In this document: positions 1-11,053 of the stretch, one piece after another | Layout of the letters: each line of letters begins with the position of its first letter | Numbering within the stretch: the first letter of the stretch is position 1 | NCBI GenBank assembly: GCA_903813345.2 | Contig: CAIIXF020000007.1 | Location: forward strand, 18,155,564 to 18,215,563 | Reading direction: 5' to 3' | Length of the DNA stretch: 60,000 bases | From: Owenia fusiformis | Taxonomy: Eukaryota > Annelida > Polychaeta > Sabellida > Oweniidae | Notes under the pieces: model-generated | What the model saw: only the letters and a program-made list of their open reading frames with translations | Told to the model about the DNA's origin: nothing | Databases searched by the model: none | Translations under genes and position numbers: made by a program

Positions 1-580
1 ATTTATGTACTGTCTTTTGTGACCACCCGGGCCTCTTTTATGAAATACACACGAAGAATACATCCGTTTCAGTCAAAACTAATGGAGCTGGACTATTACC
101 TAAAAGGTTTTCTTGCTAATTCGGCCATGTGCTTGGATAACAAGGTATAGATACCTGCTGTAGTAAATAACGATACAAGTCACGCTCCTCTCTTTATCAA
201 TTGATTAATCTAATTAAATTCATCAACGTATTAGCTATGGTTAATTTTCTGGCGTTTAAGTATCTAGAAGCTAATAGATTATTTCAGTTGCCATGGCGAT
301 GTGTACCTTCCAAGCTAAGATTCAATAAGACTCGAACGTAGTATCCCATTTTCATTATCAATAAACCTAAGAAAGTGAAAGACGTCTTTTTGATTTAAGA
401 GGTTTTGTCTACATTACAAATTTATTAGCTATAGAATACATTCGAAACCATCCAATCAAGCCCGCCAAAAGTTATAAGAAATTGCATATTCTGTCAATGT
501 CCTTTCAAATGTGTGATTAGTTTCGAATGGCACTCAGTGCATTTGAGGTTTTCAAATATGCGACAAATAAACACCTTTCT

Positions 581-1115
581 GTTATCCCGTTCCCGGACTA
601 TGGTCCTGTGAACATCTCAATCTTTTGCCTGTGCGATTACAACATGGGAGAATGTTTTACTGATCTTACACTTCCGATACCTACTTCAATAGATTCCTTG
701 GTAATTTAGCATTCTTTTCCTGTAGTTGAATCCACAATTGTCTGGGTTTATCGGCAGAACGAAGACATTTTCGTTTTTGATCGCAATATTTGCGTGTAAC
801 ATTTAACTTATTTCAACCGTCAAATTCCTCCATATTGGTACTTCCGGGCTACATCCGGGACAGCCAAACGGGGGATTCCCCTACCATTTTGAAAAGTGAT
901 GGAATCTCTCTCGATGAAAAAGAGAAAATGTTCCCGTTCTGCCGATATACCCAGACAATCGGCGGTTCCAATATATTAGAAGTTACATCTTGAGTTCTAT
1001 AATGCATTGAGGTAGGTATCTTAAGTGTAAGGGGCGTAGATAATTCTCCCAAGTTGTAATCGTACAGGCAAATGAATGCGATCAGTGCAGGACTATAGTC
1101 CGGGAACGGGATAAC
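581..1115. repeat. Large imperfect inverted repeat (foldback)
   Basis: The left arm (about 581-700) reads in reverse complement at about 1005-1115, including a 20-base match, ttatcccgttcccggactat, with one mismatch. Inner arms at about 735-778 and 918-963 share the tctgggtttatcggcagaac pattern with mismatches. The short open frames here (527-709, 790-993, 849-1052) lie in these arms and look like by-products. It is probably a foldback or non-autonomous DNA transposon; no target duplication was found. The flanks 1-580 and 1116-1422 show nothing else. Confidence 0.6.
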
Positions 1116-1422
1116 CTTTCTGAAGTTGATGCCATAAATATATTCAAATCGTATCAGAAATAGCTTCGTTGACCGATAAATGCTTTTATTCTAGATGCGT
1201 CCATTTAAAGAGTGGTACTTGCGTTTTCAAACAGGTACCATCATATTTACATCAGATTTACAAAAAACTAGTGTTTTCGAGTTTTTGTATAGGACTCCCA
1301 ACAAAATACAGTTTGTACATTCTATAACTATCTTTTATCTTTTTTTATATACTAGTATGTTTGTAAGTATTTATGTCAAACAAAATAACAACGTAGTACA
1401 AGTGACAATAACATTGGATAAG

Positions 1423-4095
1423 TCATATTAATCCTTCAATATCTGCATACATCAGACTACTGTCCTGCCATCCTTTCCCATTAACGAAAGCTGTGTATGG
1501 AATGGTTGCCGTGATGGTATTGCTTGTGGTACCGTCCAACCCACCTGCCTTCATAAGAACTGACGTGTTACCAACAAATGTGTCCCCTATTGACCCAGCA
1601 AATCCTAGTTCGTAGCAGAATAAGCCATGCATCATCATGAACTGAATGAAATTGCCTTTCCCTCGAAAGCGTTTGTCCAACACGATGGGAAAACCCGCTA
1701 GACACGGCTTTGTAGTCCTTCCAAAGCGACCCGGGATAACACATTGTGAACCAACTAATTCCCCGGTGTTCAAGGTTAACGCAAACACATGTCCAACATT
1801 GCCAACTTTGCTGAGGAAATGGTCCAATGTTGGGTACTCATCAACTGCGTAACCGTTCCCTTCATCGATCTCATCTTTGAAGATTTGGTATATGTCAACA
1901 ATTTGATCATCTCTTGCATAATCGATTAAAACCTCAGTCCCGTCTCTCATAATGCATGCCCTTGGAAGATCTTGTACTTTCTTATGGTGTTGATTTATCT
2001 TCATGTCAACTTCTGTTGGGGTTTGAACCACAGTCTTAGGCTGCCGAAACGTGTCTCTACCCTGAAAATAGTTAACCATTATTCCACAATTACCCGTTTA
2101 AATTGGCTTGTGCCGAGGCTACCTTCGATTCATGGTACATAACGTTGGGGGTTAGCCTACTGCCATGGTGTTTATGGGTATACCATGGTTTTGATCTGAA
2201 AGGTGTGTTTTCAAAGATGCCCAGGAGTATGCATTGGGGGGTATTCATCAGTGTTGAGGGATATTGTCGTGTTGTTTAGGGGTATTGTCTTGATATAGAG
2301 TGGTATTTTTTGGAGGTTGCCCAATATCGGCCTATATTGACAAATATCCCTATTAGACATAATTCACGTCATATAGCTATAATAACTGAATACTGATGTA
2401 TTACAAATAAGGATAGTAAGGGGGAAAAAATGATATTGGAGAGGTTAAGCTACCGTATAAAATCCAAAACGCAACTTAAACGTATCAATCGCCCCTATAC
2501 AAATACATGTAGAGTTCACACATAAATAGCCGTTCAGCTCTAGTGTTTGTTTAGACTACACCATAGCTTGTAATGATAACATAGTATGCCATTGATGAAG
2601 TTCAATAGCTGGTTTTCTAATACATATTTTAAACGAGCTCGTTTCGTAAGATTATTGGAGTTAAAACATGCGTAACATACATCATCATCTTCAGAAAGAA
2701 TTATACTCTGCATCGAAATCAAAATTGCAAGGATAGTATTCAACAGACGTGAGTATAATGATTCCCGTTGATAGCAACGTGAAATTTAAAATCTCCCGTT
2801 CTAAACACGCAACTTTGAAGTTGAACGGGTATCTGAAATAGACTAAAGCGATACAATCCTATGTTGATTCAATGTACTTTGCGTTTACGTATACGTTTTG
2901 AAAAACCGTATTTGCTTAACCTCTCCATTGTTTTTGAAAGCATTCCTTCCAACATTGTATTCTATTCTCTGCTGTTTTCACCCAGGGTATCGATACTGCT
3001 ATGGGTGTATTGATGACATCTCAATAATGGTAACAGGCTGAGTATTTAGTAATATAAGAATCAATGGCTCGTATGAATTGGCACTAATGATTAGGATTAT
3101 TATCAATGACATTTATTTGTAATGCGTTCTAAACACGTACCTAATGAGGTGCAGTCTATTATACCTGTGAATTCCCATAACATATATGTGGCCTGGGAAA
3201 TAGATATTGCCTGATTGGTTCAATCTCATTCACCCTAGCTTATATTCCATTAAGCATCTGACATAACTGATGTTTTTATATTATCTGATCATACGTGAGA
3301 GTAACAGAAAGGCATGGTATACAAATGGCAACGGCAAATTAGCAAAAATAAAATGTTAATGATCAAGACAATCCCCCTTGGTTTGACCAAAGTTTGAAAG
3401 GTGTTGAAACTTACCAAACCGGAGTCATTAAATCTATTATACAGCAGAACTCCATCCACCCATCCCTTGTACTTTAGTCTGGTCATTTTAGGAAGTGTAC
3501 CGATCTCGTCCATCCCTTCTTTCTGAAGTGTTTCCAAGAGAGAGTGACGACCTTGTGGAATTCCCACCAATGCGCCCTCATAGCCAAGCGCAGTTGCATA
3601 TGTATAAAACAGCCGAGATAGTGTAGGGAAGACACCAAGATGTTTGATTTTGTCATTGAATATAGCATTTCCTTCGCAATTAATAGGATTTACCCCTCGG
3701 CAATACAAACTCGGGGTTATAGTCCAGAATCCTAACAGAGTTTCAGAATCAGCTTCCAATAATGCAAATGGAATCGTGCTATCTTTCCTTATGTGTTCTT
3801 CGAAGTATTTATATGAAGGAATCTCGTCTTCTCCTATATGTTCCTTCTCAACTGACTCCGACACGAGCTCGTATGCCCTAGCAAGATTTCGCTCTTTCAT
3901 AAAATCGTTGACCACCACTGGACCACCGTTGTCATTATTCAGTATTGTATGACGAACGGTAGGTAAAATATGTTCATAGTGTTTCTGTTTCCTTCTTATA
4001 AGGGGACATGTTGCAAAGTCTCTCTTGAATGTCCTTGACTTGAAGATAGAGCCAAGTCGCAGCCTTGGAATCCTGAAAACGTACAATGAAATCAT
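1423..4095 (-). CDS. Tandem GNAT-fold (acetyltransferase-like) protein, two exons
   Basis: Two minus-strand exons fit: 4095-3415 (donor TTTG|GTAAG) and 2061-1423 (acceptor TTTTCAG|GGT), joined in phase 0 to give about 439 aa. Each exon encodes one copy of a similar domain of about 170 aa, so the protein appears to be two GNAT-like domains in tandem. The second domain keeps an acyl-CoA-binding R-x-x-G-x-G motif (RFRGKG, about residues 358-363). The matching place in the first (IKHLGVF) has lost it, so only the C-terminal domain looks catalytically competent. The start is uncertain. The ATG at 4095 gives an Arg-rich, acid-poor N-terminus (RIPRLRLGSIFKSR) that resembles a mitochondrial presequence. 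Alternatively a CAG acceptor at 4073-4075 starts this exon at 4072 and the first exon lies upstream. The substrate is unknown. The 1.35-kb intron (2062-3414) holds no other gene. Confidence 0.72.
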
Positions 4096-4400
4096 GTTAA
4101 AATAGACAGCATCGTGAATATGTACAATAGGGTCTATGCTAGGGTAATTATCTAGATGTTTGAGCAATGGAATACTTTAGAATAGAATTAAACAGAATAG
4201 AATACTTGAAGATAAAACATCCAATGAACTCATGTTAAAATAGACAGCGTCGTGGAAATCCACAATAGGGTCTGTGCTAGGGTGATTATAGAGCTATAAG
4301 ATTTTTAGAACTCGAACACTTTAGAATATACTTGAAGATAGAGCGTAGTCGCAGCTTTGGAATCCTAAAACGTACAATGAAATCATGAGATGTTTGATCC
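4040..4400. repeat. Short tandem duplication covering the 5' end of the GNAT exon
   Basis: The block around 4040-4185 (the exon start, its acceptor and the following caatagggtctatgctaggg segment) recurs diverged at about 4205-4330, and its beginning recurs again at about 4330-4400. The third copy repeats the RIPRLRL coding stretch (as RIPKLRL) and the splice-acceptor region, but lacks one base relative to the gene copy. It looks like a decayed partial exon duplication. Confidence 0.6.
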
Positions 4401-5560
4401 ATGTAATGGAATACTTTCCTATGGGTTTTTGTTTGTTCAAGACCCAATGGGAAGTCATATCTATTTTGTTTACAGATAAATAGTAGTTTGCTTGATGTGA
4501 TCAAGATCTGTTGCATGCAACTTTTTTAATTTTTTATTGTAAATCTTGTTTCGAATAAACTAATATTTTTCTGAAAACAAAAAATTAGTCCCAAGCATCT
4601 TTTCATTTTAGTGCATGGTTTGATGAAGTTAAAATTGATAAAAAAAACTATTGAATCTGATAATCAGGACACTTTATCTGGACATAGACTCGTATGAACA
4701 AAACTACATGTAAATATAAGACTGTAAATATATAGCATCTGCACTCATTTAAAGCAGGTATGACTACGAATTTTATTAATTTATTCTTCAACATGTATTT
4801 TAATGACTTCACTATGAGTGAAATGCCCCAGTCTTGTCGTTTTAGACTGTGATAGTGATTGTAAAATGGTGGGGTGATGTCTGGGGCATCGGGGGGTTTC
4901 TTTGCCTAGGACTGGCTATTCTTGGTCCAAGCAGAGACATGTATGTCTCTGGTCCGAGGGTATTCCAATACTTTCTATAGCATTGTTGCTATAGTAGTGA
5001 AGTCTGATCTTGAAGAATGAGGCTTTCTCTCCTAGATGTTTCTTTCTCGTTGTTTTATACTTACTCTTTGGTCTTTCCACTTTGGCATTTAGACGTGGGC
5101 GTTTTGCTTTACAAATGCAGGAAGAACTACATTATGAACAGAAAGAAAGGTATACCCACAACCTCTCTGCCATAAGCAAAAGAAAATCACTAACCTGGTC
5201 ATCCTACTGGTCTACTGAATCACAAATCTGTCTCTCACTACCGGTCTGTAAAACATAAAAAATGTTTTTTTATCAGTATGTTTGTATTAGTTTCGACCAG
5301 AGTTAATATTCAACCTTATCAAGGTTAGTAGAGGACAGCATACCCTGCGCGCATAGTCTAGTTACATGTATAAGACGAAGCTCTCTTTTAGAAGCAAAGT
5401 CGAACGAATGCAAAGGTACGATATCATAAAGGATTAAAGGAATACTTGGAAGTTTTACTTTGTAATCTGCAGCGTCTTGAAACATCTGGGTTATTTTAGA
5501 AAAGAGAATGATAACCGAAGTAACCGTTAAGGTGATAGTTCAAGATAACGTTTTTGAAAA
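4401..5560. other. Intergenic stretch, no supported gene
   Basis: AT-rich sequence. An open frame at 5010-5258 starts with a hydrophobic run that resembles a signal peptide (FFLVVLYLLFGLSTLAF), but no second exon, homology or codon signal supports it. About 65 bases at 5365-5430 are a diverged inverted copy of 12180-12245 (shared aagagagcttcgtctt), so part of this stretch is dispersed repeat. Confidence 0.4.
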
Positions 5561-5599
5561 AATTGCTTTGCCCATTTGGTTACTTTGTTATTCTGTTCT

Positions 5600-6350
5600 G
5601 GTAAAAAACTAAAGAGCAGCAACTACATGGAGTAGCATATCCCATCGAACAAAATATCTTTTGATAATCCACATATTGAAAATTTCTTGAACCGAGTTCC
5701 GTTGTCCTTGGGTATTAGCATACTAATATATATAATTTGAACCAAATCCGTCCTGGTATTTGAGTTACAAAAGATTGTTTTTTCAAATGCTGGCCATTTT
5801 GGATTTTCAGAGCTTTGTCTCCCGGAATCAGCATATGGTGAACCAAATCTGTCAATTGGTATAATTTGGCTATCAAAGATTATGTTTTCAACGACAAATG
5901 TCAGCCATTTTGATAACTGAATATTGGCCATGTTGAAAATCCCTTCTTGAGCAGAGCATCTTTAGTCCGAGCATCAGCGTAGTCTTTTTTAATAAAATCC
6001 GTCCACTCGTATTTGAGTTTTCAAAGATTACGTTTTCTATGAAAAATGGTGGCTGAGCTCCTCTCCCGGCTCCTCTGTCCCTACGCATCAGCATATAAAA
6101 TTTGAGCCAAATACGTCGACTGGCATGCCGCATTTGAGTTTTCAAAGATAGCATTAGTTTACAAAAATGGCGGCCATTTTGAATTTCAGTTGTAAGCTTC
6201 AAACTTCCCGAGCTGGGCTCCTGAGGCCTAATTCATGAAAGCTGTATCCCTAAGCATCAACTTATTAAATTTGAACCAAAGGGCGGCCATTTTGAATTCA
6301 CTGGTATTTGACAACGGTTACTTTTTTACGAAAAATGGCGGCCCCTTAAA
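5600..6350. repeat. Degenerate ~130-bp tandem repeat with 'atggcggccattttg' cores
   Basis: Imperfect units carry the words ggccattttgaatt, tttgagttttcaaagatta and aaatggcggcc. The stretch begins near 5634 with tcccatcgaaca, the same terminal word as the element at 9126-10127. It is therefore a fragment of the same dispersed family. Open frames at 5623-5931 and 5888-6202 are repeat reading frames. From 6350 to 7440 no gene or repeat stands out. Confidence 0.6.
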
Positions 6351-7447
6351 GAGGCTCTATACCATAGGATAGCACAATCAAGACCCCCTGGACATTTTTG
6401 CATATTGAGCTTCACTACATATTCACCCATCTACTTACCAAAGAAGAAGTCTCAAATCCCCCGCTTTCAGTGTTAATTTTGCGATTGTGCTGACCGATCT
6501 AATTATTTTCACGGAAATTAATTCAATCTGAAGTTTAAATATACCGGGAAAATCCCCCTTATCTGATCGTTGGTCGTTGAATTTGTTCATCATGAACCTG
6601 ATTGGTTGCTTGGTTCAAGGCGCGTTTGGGCGCTTGTGTGACTCAACGGGGATTCCCCTCGCTAGCCGAGGAATCGATTGTGTTTAATTCTGGAGGTTGG
6701 TTGTTCTGTTGATTATTTCAATATTTCGGCAATAATATTCGGCAAGATATATCCATGGTATATGAGAGATCATATTAAGCAATAAAAAGGGACATCATTG
6801 ATTGTCCCGGCGAGAAACCTAGGGTATAATGCATCTTTAAGGGAAATAATATATTGAATAATTCCATACATTAACTTTTTAAATGGCTGTTATATCAAGC
6901 AAACCATCAAAAGATACATGTTACATGTACGTACTATGTTACATTCTATTAATTTACATGTACAGAATTAACAAAAATGCTGAATTACATTTTGAGTCAC
7001 AACAAAAAATGTCAAATATTACATGTGAGATTTCTTACAGGTAAGACAAGTTTTCTCCATATCCCAACTGAGTATGTGTTTCTTCAAATACTAATTGTTT
7101 GTTTATATCCAATCCATATATCCATATATCCAATGCCACCTTTATCTAGTCTCTGGTGCCGGTTTTCACTTTGTACTACCACTTGTGAGTTCTACCCTGA
7201 TTATTTGTAGAAGTCTCTTTTTTATGTTTTACTTTAATTTATCTAATGTTTGTATAATTATGCACTTAAAATATTTTGCCTTTTATGACAAAGGTTCTGA
7301 ATACATCATTCAGCTTCCTGTTGATTTCAAGTCTAGCGTAAACATGTCTTCACACTCAAGTAAAAAACGGTCTGCATAGTGAAGTAATTTCTCCCATAGT
7401 TCTTGGAGTTTGTCGCATTTGAAAAGGTAGTATTCTATTATTTCTGG

Positions 7448-7453
7448 TTTATT
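7448..7453 (-). promoter_or_regulatory. Poly(A) signal, likely for HDDC3
   Basis: AATAAA on the minus strand, about 82 bases past the HDDC3 stop codon. A short 3' UTR is inferred. Confidence 0.4.
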
Positions 7454-7534
7454 TCTTAATGAACAGCCCATGGGCTTTCAATTATAGTTGAAAGCCAATG
7501 AACAGACCAAAGCACTTGATGACTTCAATTATGT

Positions 7535-10500
7535 TCAGCAAACACCATTTTCATCCTCCTCTGCGAATCTTATGTTTCTTTTTCTAAATAACTTATCAAG
7601 TTCATTCTCCAAGGTTTTGTTGGTTCCCCTTAGTCCCTTAACAACCTTAGCTGCCCATTCAAAATATTCAGTGACCCTCTCTTCGGACCAGCCTTCAGGG
7701 GTACAACAGTTCAAGTCTCTCAGGTTGTACAATTTGTCAGCTAATTTAACCAATTTGGCTTGTGGGCTGCAGCTTGATGCATGTTCAATTTGCAGCCGCT
7801 TTCTCTCCATCTTTGGTAATGTCTTGTCATCAGACACTTCATCCACAATTCCTGAAAAGTCATTACGATTGTACAACTTAATCAAGTGATCTTTATTTAT
7901 AAAATTTTGTTCATAATATTATTCTAAATCAAGTAGTTATTATCCTATAAAATCTATAAAAGTAATCATTCATAATACAGTAATGGACCAAAACAAATAG
8001 CTTTACTCCTAAGATTGTTCAGAGGCCTTTAAATACTGAATAAATCCTAGCCTATCTATCTCAAGTCATCTTCCTTAAGTCATGTTCAACAAGTGATATA
8101 CTTATGCAAGTTTTAATGAGAGTTCTATGTGATGTAGCCGTTGATTGAGTACAAGAGTTCTCCATGTTGCTCAACAGAGATATCACAGCCCATCCATAAT
8201 ACACATAGGTATGAGGCTAATACACACCTGCAACATGGTCTCCAAAATGTTCCTTTATTTCATCTAGTGTGCATTCAGTGTCTTCTACAGTGTCGTGTAA
8301 CAGCGCTGCCTGGAAGACATCAAATATGTGTAAATGAAGATCTAAATCAACTGAATGAAACAGGCTGTGAGTAAGGCATCTTTTACTCAATTATTGTATG
8401 TTAGTTGGTATGAAGAATCCATTCGTAAGTTTGTCAATTTTATACCTCAGAAGGTTACAGTTACACCACTTGCATAATACACATAATAGTTCAAAATTGA
8501 CATACAGACTCAAGTAGTTGATGACTCACCATGCCAAGCTTTAGCTTTAGTTGGTACAATGGTCAAGGAATTTGTTTTCCAATGACTGTTTTCATTTGAT
8601 TGGTGCACAAAGAAACATCTTCAGTGGCAACTTGGAATGATAATCAAAAATACAAAGACAACAGTATCATGCCAAGGCATAGCATATAACATCAAACAAT
8701 TTGTCATTTGGGGGTGGGGGTAGGTACGAAAGTTTCCAATTAGCATGCGTGACATATACGGGATTCGCGTGACAAATCCGAACAAATTGCGTTCGGTTTT
8801 TTTTCCGACGTTCGTATTTTTACCGTATCGTAAACATATTTTGAAAATTTTTCTACAGAAATATTTTTGCTTGACAATCACCAGGTAAAATGTTACGCAA
8901 AAAAAACTGGCGTGACTTCAAATTTTTCAAATCAGCAAATGCGTGACAAATACGCAAATTGCGGGACAGTTGACAGGCCTGATATTTCCAGACAGATAGC
9001 TAAAAATGCCATTATTTGTATCAGCTATCTGTCCAAGAAATGTAGCACATAGAGTCCATTTCACTGCTTCATTTCGTCAGTAGAACGGCAAAAACCAGAA
9101 CAACGGCAACGCCAAAGCGTAGCGAATCCCATCGAACAGCCATGGATGGCATTTTTACAAACAAAGTATATAGCAAAAATGGCAGGCATTTTTCAAAATG
9201 GCCACCTTCTACCAAAAGTGTCATTAGACCATTTGCCATACTTATAGTATTCACATACCAAATATGAACAAAATCGCTCCACTACTTTTCGATTTATAGT
9301 AAAATACGTTAAAATGACGGCCATTTTGAAAAATGGCCGCCTTCTACCAAAAGTGTCATTAGACAGTGTGCCATGCTTACAGTATTCACATACCAAATAT
9401 GAACAAAATTGCTTCACTACTTTTCGAATTATAGTAAAATATGTTAAAATGGCGGCCATTTTGAAAAATGGCCGCCTTCTACCAAAAGTGTCATTAGACA
9501 GTGTGCCATCCTTATAGTATTCACATACCAAATATGAACAAAATCGCTTCACTACTTTTCGAGTTATAGTAAAATAGGTTAAAATGGCGGCCATTTTTCA
9601 AAATGGCGGCCATTTTTTAAAATGGCCACTTTCTACCAAAAGTGTCTTTAGACAGTGTGCAATGTTTATAGTATTCACATACCAAATATGAACAAAATCT
9701 CTCCACTACTTTTCGAGTTACAGCAAAAATCGTAAAATAACGAGTAAAGGCCGCCATTTTTCAAGATGGCTGCCATGTGCTTCTTTAATATCTACATTTC
9801 TAGCTTTATTAATGTCCTTTATAATTTTTTTACATCTAAAACATATTGCTATTACAGTTTTACATATTGCACCTAAATTACTGTAAATTCGGCACTAAAA
9901 TGGCCGCCATTTTGAAATGAGCGGCCATTTTGAAAATCGGCTTTCGAGCAGAACTTCTACCCCCATAGGGTATATGTGTACAAAATATGAACAAAATCGG
10001 GCCAACGGTATTTGAGTTATTGCCCGGACGGACGGACGGACGTACGTACGGACGGACGGACGTACGTACGGACGGACGGACGGACGGAGGCGTTCCCTAT
10101 ATCCCTCCGAACTTTGTTCGATGGGATAATAAGAAATTGGGAGACCATTGTGCAATAATATATGGAAAAGTATATTCATAATGTACATGAATGACATTTG
10201 TATATTTCAGATTTTTTAGTTTTTTGTGCAATAAGCCTGTGCCGTCTTGTAATTTGAAGAATTTCGGCCATGTTAATCTTATTTAAAATAACATGGCAGA
10301 GAAACATCCAAATATAAGAGGCCACACACTTTATAAGCCAAACTAGAAGCAATCCAAGATATACAAATGTCATTCATGTACAATAGGAATATATTTTTCC
10401 ATATATTATTGCAAAATGATATTTTGATTTCTTATTTTTTAGCTTTTACTGACGCAGTTAAACAGTGAAATGGACTCTACATATACATTTGTGTAGCACG

Positions 10501-11053
10501 TTTGTGTGACTCACCTGTATTACCTCAGGATCTGCTATTCCTCCCTCTTCAGTTAAAATATAAGCGACACCTGGAAGAGCAAGTGTACTTACATGAGTTA
10601 ATATATACAGTACATCTGGAGAAGTTTTTTAATACTTATGAACATGCTAACTTATGCACTATTCAAACCAGTAATGCTGTACTCGTAACTAAGAGAATAA
10701 ACAAAAGATAAGTGGTATATATTAGAGTAATTCCAATATTTAAACTTGGGACCAATTTCAAACTTTGGAATACTTTCAGTCTAATCACAAAAGGTCGTGT
10801 GACATAGTACGAATTATCCTCAAGAGGCAATAGAAGAAGAAGATAGTAAAAGATGGCTAAAAAAATGTAACCCGAGATGAGAAAGTGATTTGGACTACTT
10901 TGCCTTGAGCGGTGAATTGTTTCACTTCATGTATGTTTGAATAGTACCTATAGGATGATTGATGTATGGTGTCTTATCTGTATCTTTCCTTCTCTGATCT
11001 TTGTGTTTAATAGCAGCAAAATTGGCACATTTGATCAAAACTTCCATCACCAT
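7535..11053 (-). CDS. HDDC3: HDDC3/MESH1, metazoan SpoT homologue (HD-domain phosphohydrolase)
   Basis: Four exons: 11053-10948, 10570-10515, 8309-8228 and 7851-7535. All have GT-AG borders, and the sum is 561 nt, giving 186 aa (the human protein is about 179). The protein is one HD hydrolase domain. The residues expected to bind the metal and act in catalysis are all present: H33 (in INHPIG), H59-D60 and E63-D64 (in LLHDTVEDT), and D120 (in KLADKLYNL). The C-terminal CTPEGWSEERV and EYFEWAAKVVKGL blocks are typical of the family. Animal MESH1 hydrolyses the 3'-phosphate of ppGpp in vitro and acts as a cytosolic NADPH phosphatase. The start ATG at 11053 is followed in frame by another at 11047. 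The large second intron contains several repeats, including the element at 9126-10127. Confidence 0.95.
8660..9000. repeat. Dispersed repeat, copy 1 (HDDC3 intron)
   Basis: This segment matches 35990-36275 in the same orientation. Shared blocks include ttctacagaaatattttggcttgacaat-like sequence, actggcgtgacttcaaatt and the end ttgcgggacagttgacaggcctgata. Many gcgtgac words lie inside. The family is unassigned and no long open frame is seen. Confidence 0.7.
9126..10127. mobile_element. ~1.0-kb element with 13-bp terminal inverted repeats
   Basis: It starts atcccatcgaaca (9126-9138) and ends with the exact reverse complement, tgttcgatgggat (10115-10127). Inside are about four tandem units of about 135 bp, from 9180 to 9770 (aaatggccgccttctaccaaaagtg ... 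accaaatatgaacaaaat), and then a GACG minisatellite. No transposase is seen and no target duplication is evident. The open frames at 9193-9594 and 9314-9517 are repeat frames. It is probably a non-autonomous DNA element. Confidence 0.6.
10021..10090. repeat. GACG/GTAC minisatellite
   Basis: Runs of gacggacggacg broken by cgtacgtac. It lies just inside the right end of the 9126-10127 element. A similar run occurs at 29138-29215 in an OLA1 intron. Confidence 0.85.

Noticed and set aside
527-1052. Three short frames near the left edge
   Set aside because: They lie in the arms of one inverted repeat and mirror each other.
5010-5258. 82-aa plus-strand frame with a hydrophobic N-terminus
   Set aside because: No supporting splice partner or similarity; the composition is not clearly coding.
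9193-9594. 133-aa minus-strand frame with three internal repeats
   Set aside because: The repeats are the ~135-bp DNA units of the intronic element, not a protein.
10021-10090. GACG repeats considered as a CRISPR-like array
   Set aside because: There are no spacers; it is a simple minisatellite in an animal genome.
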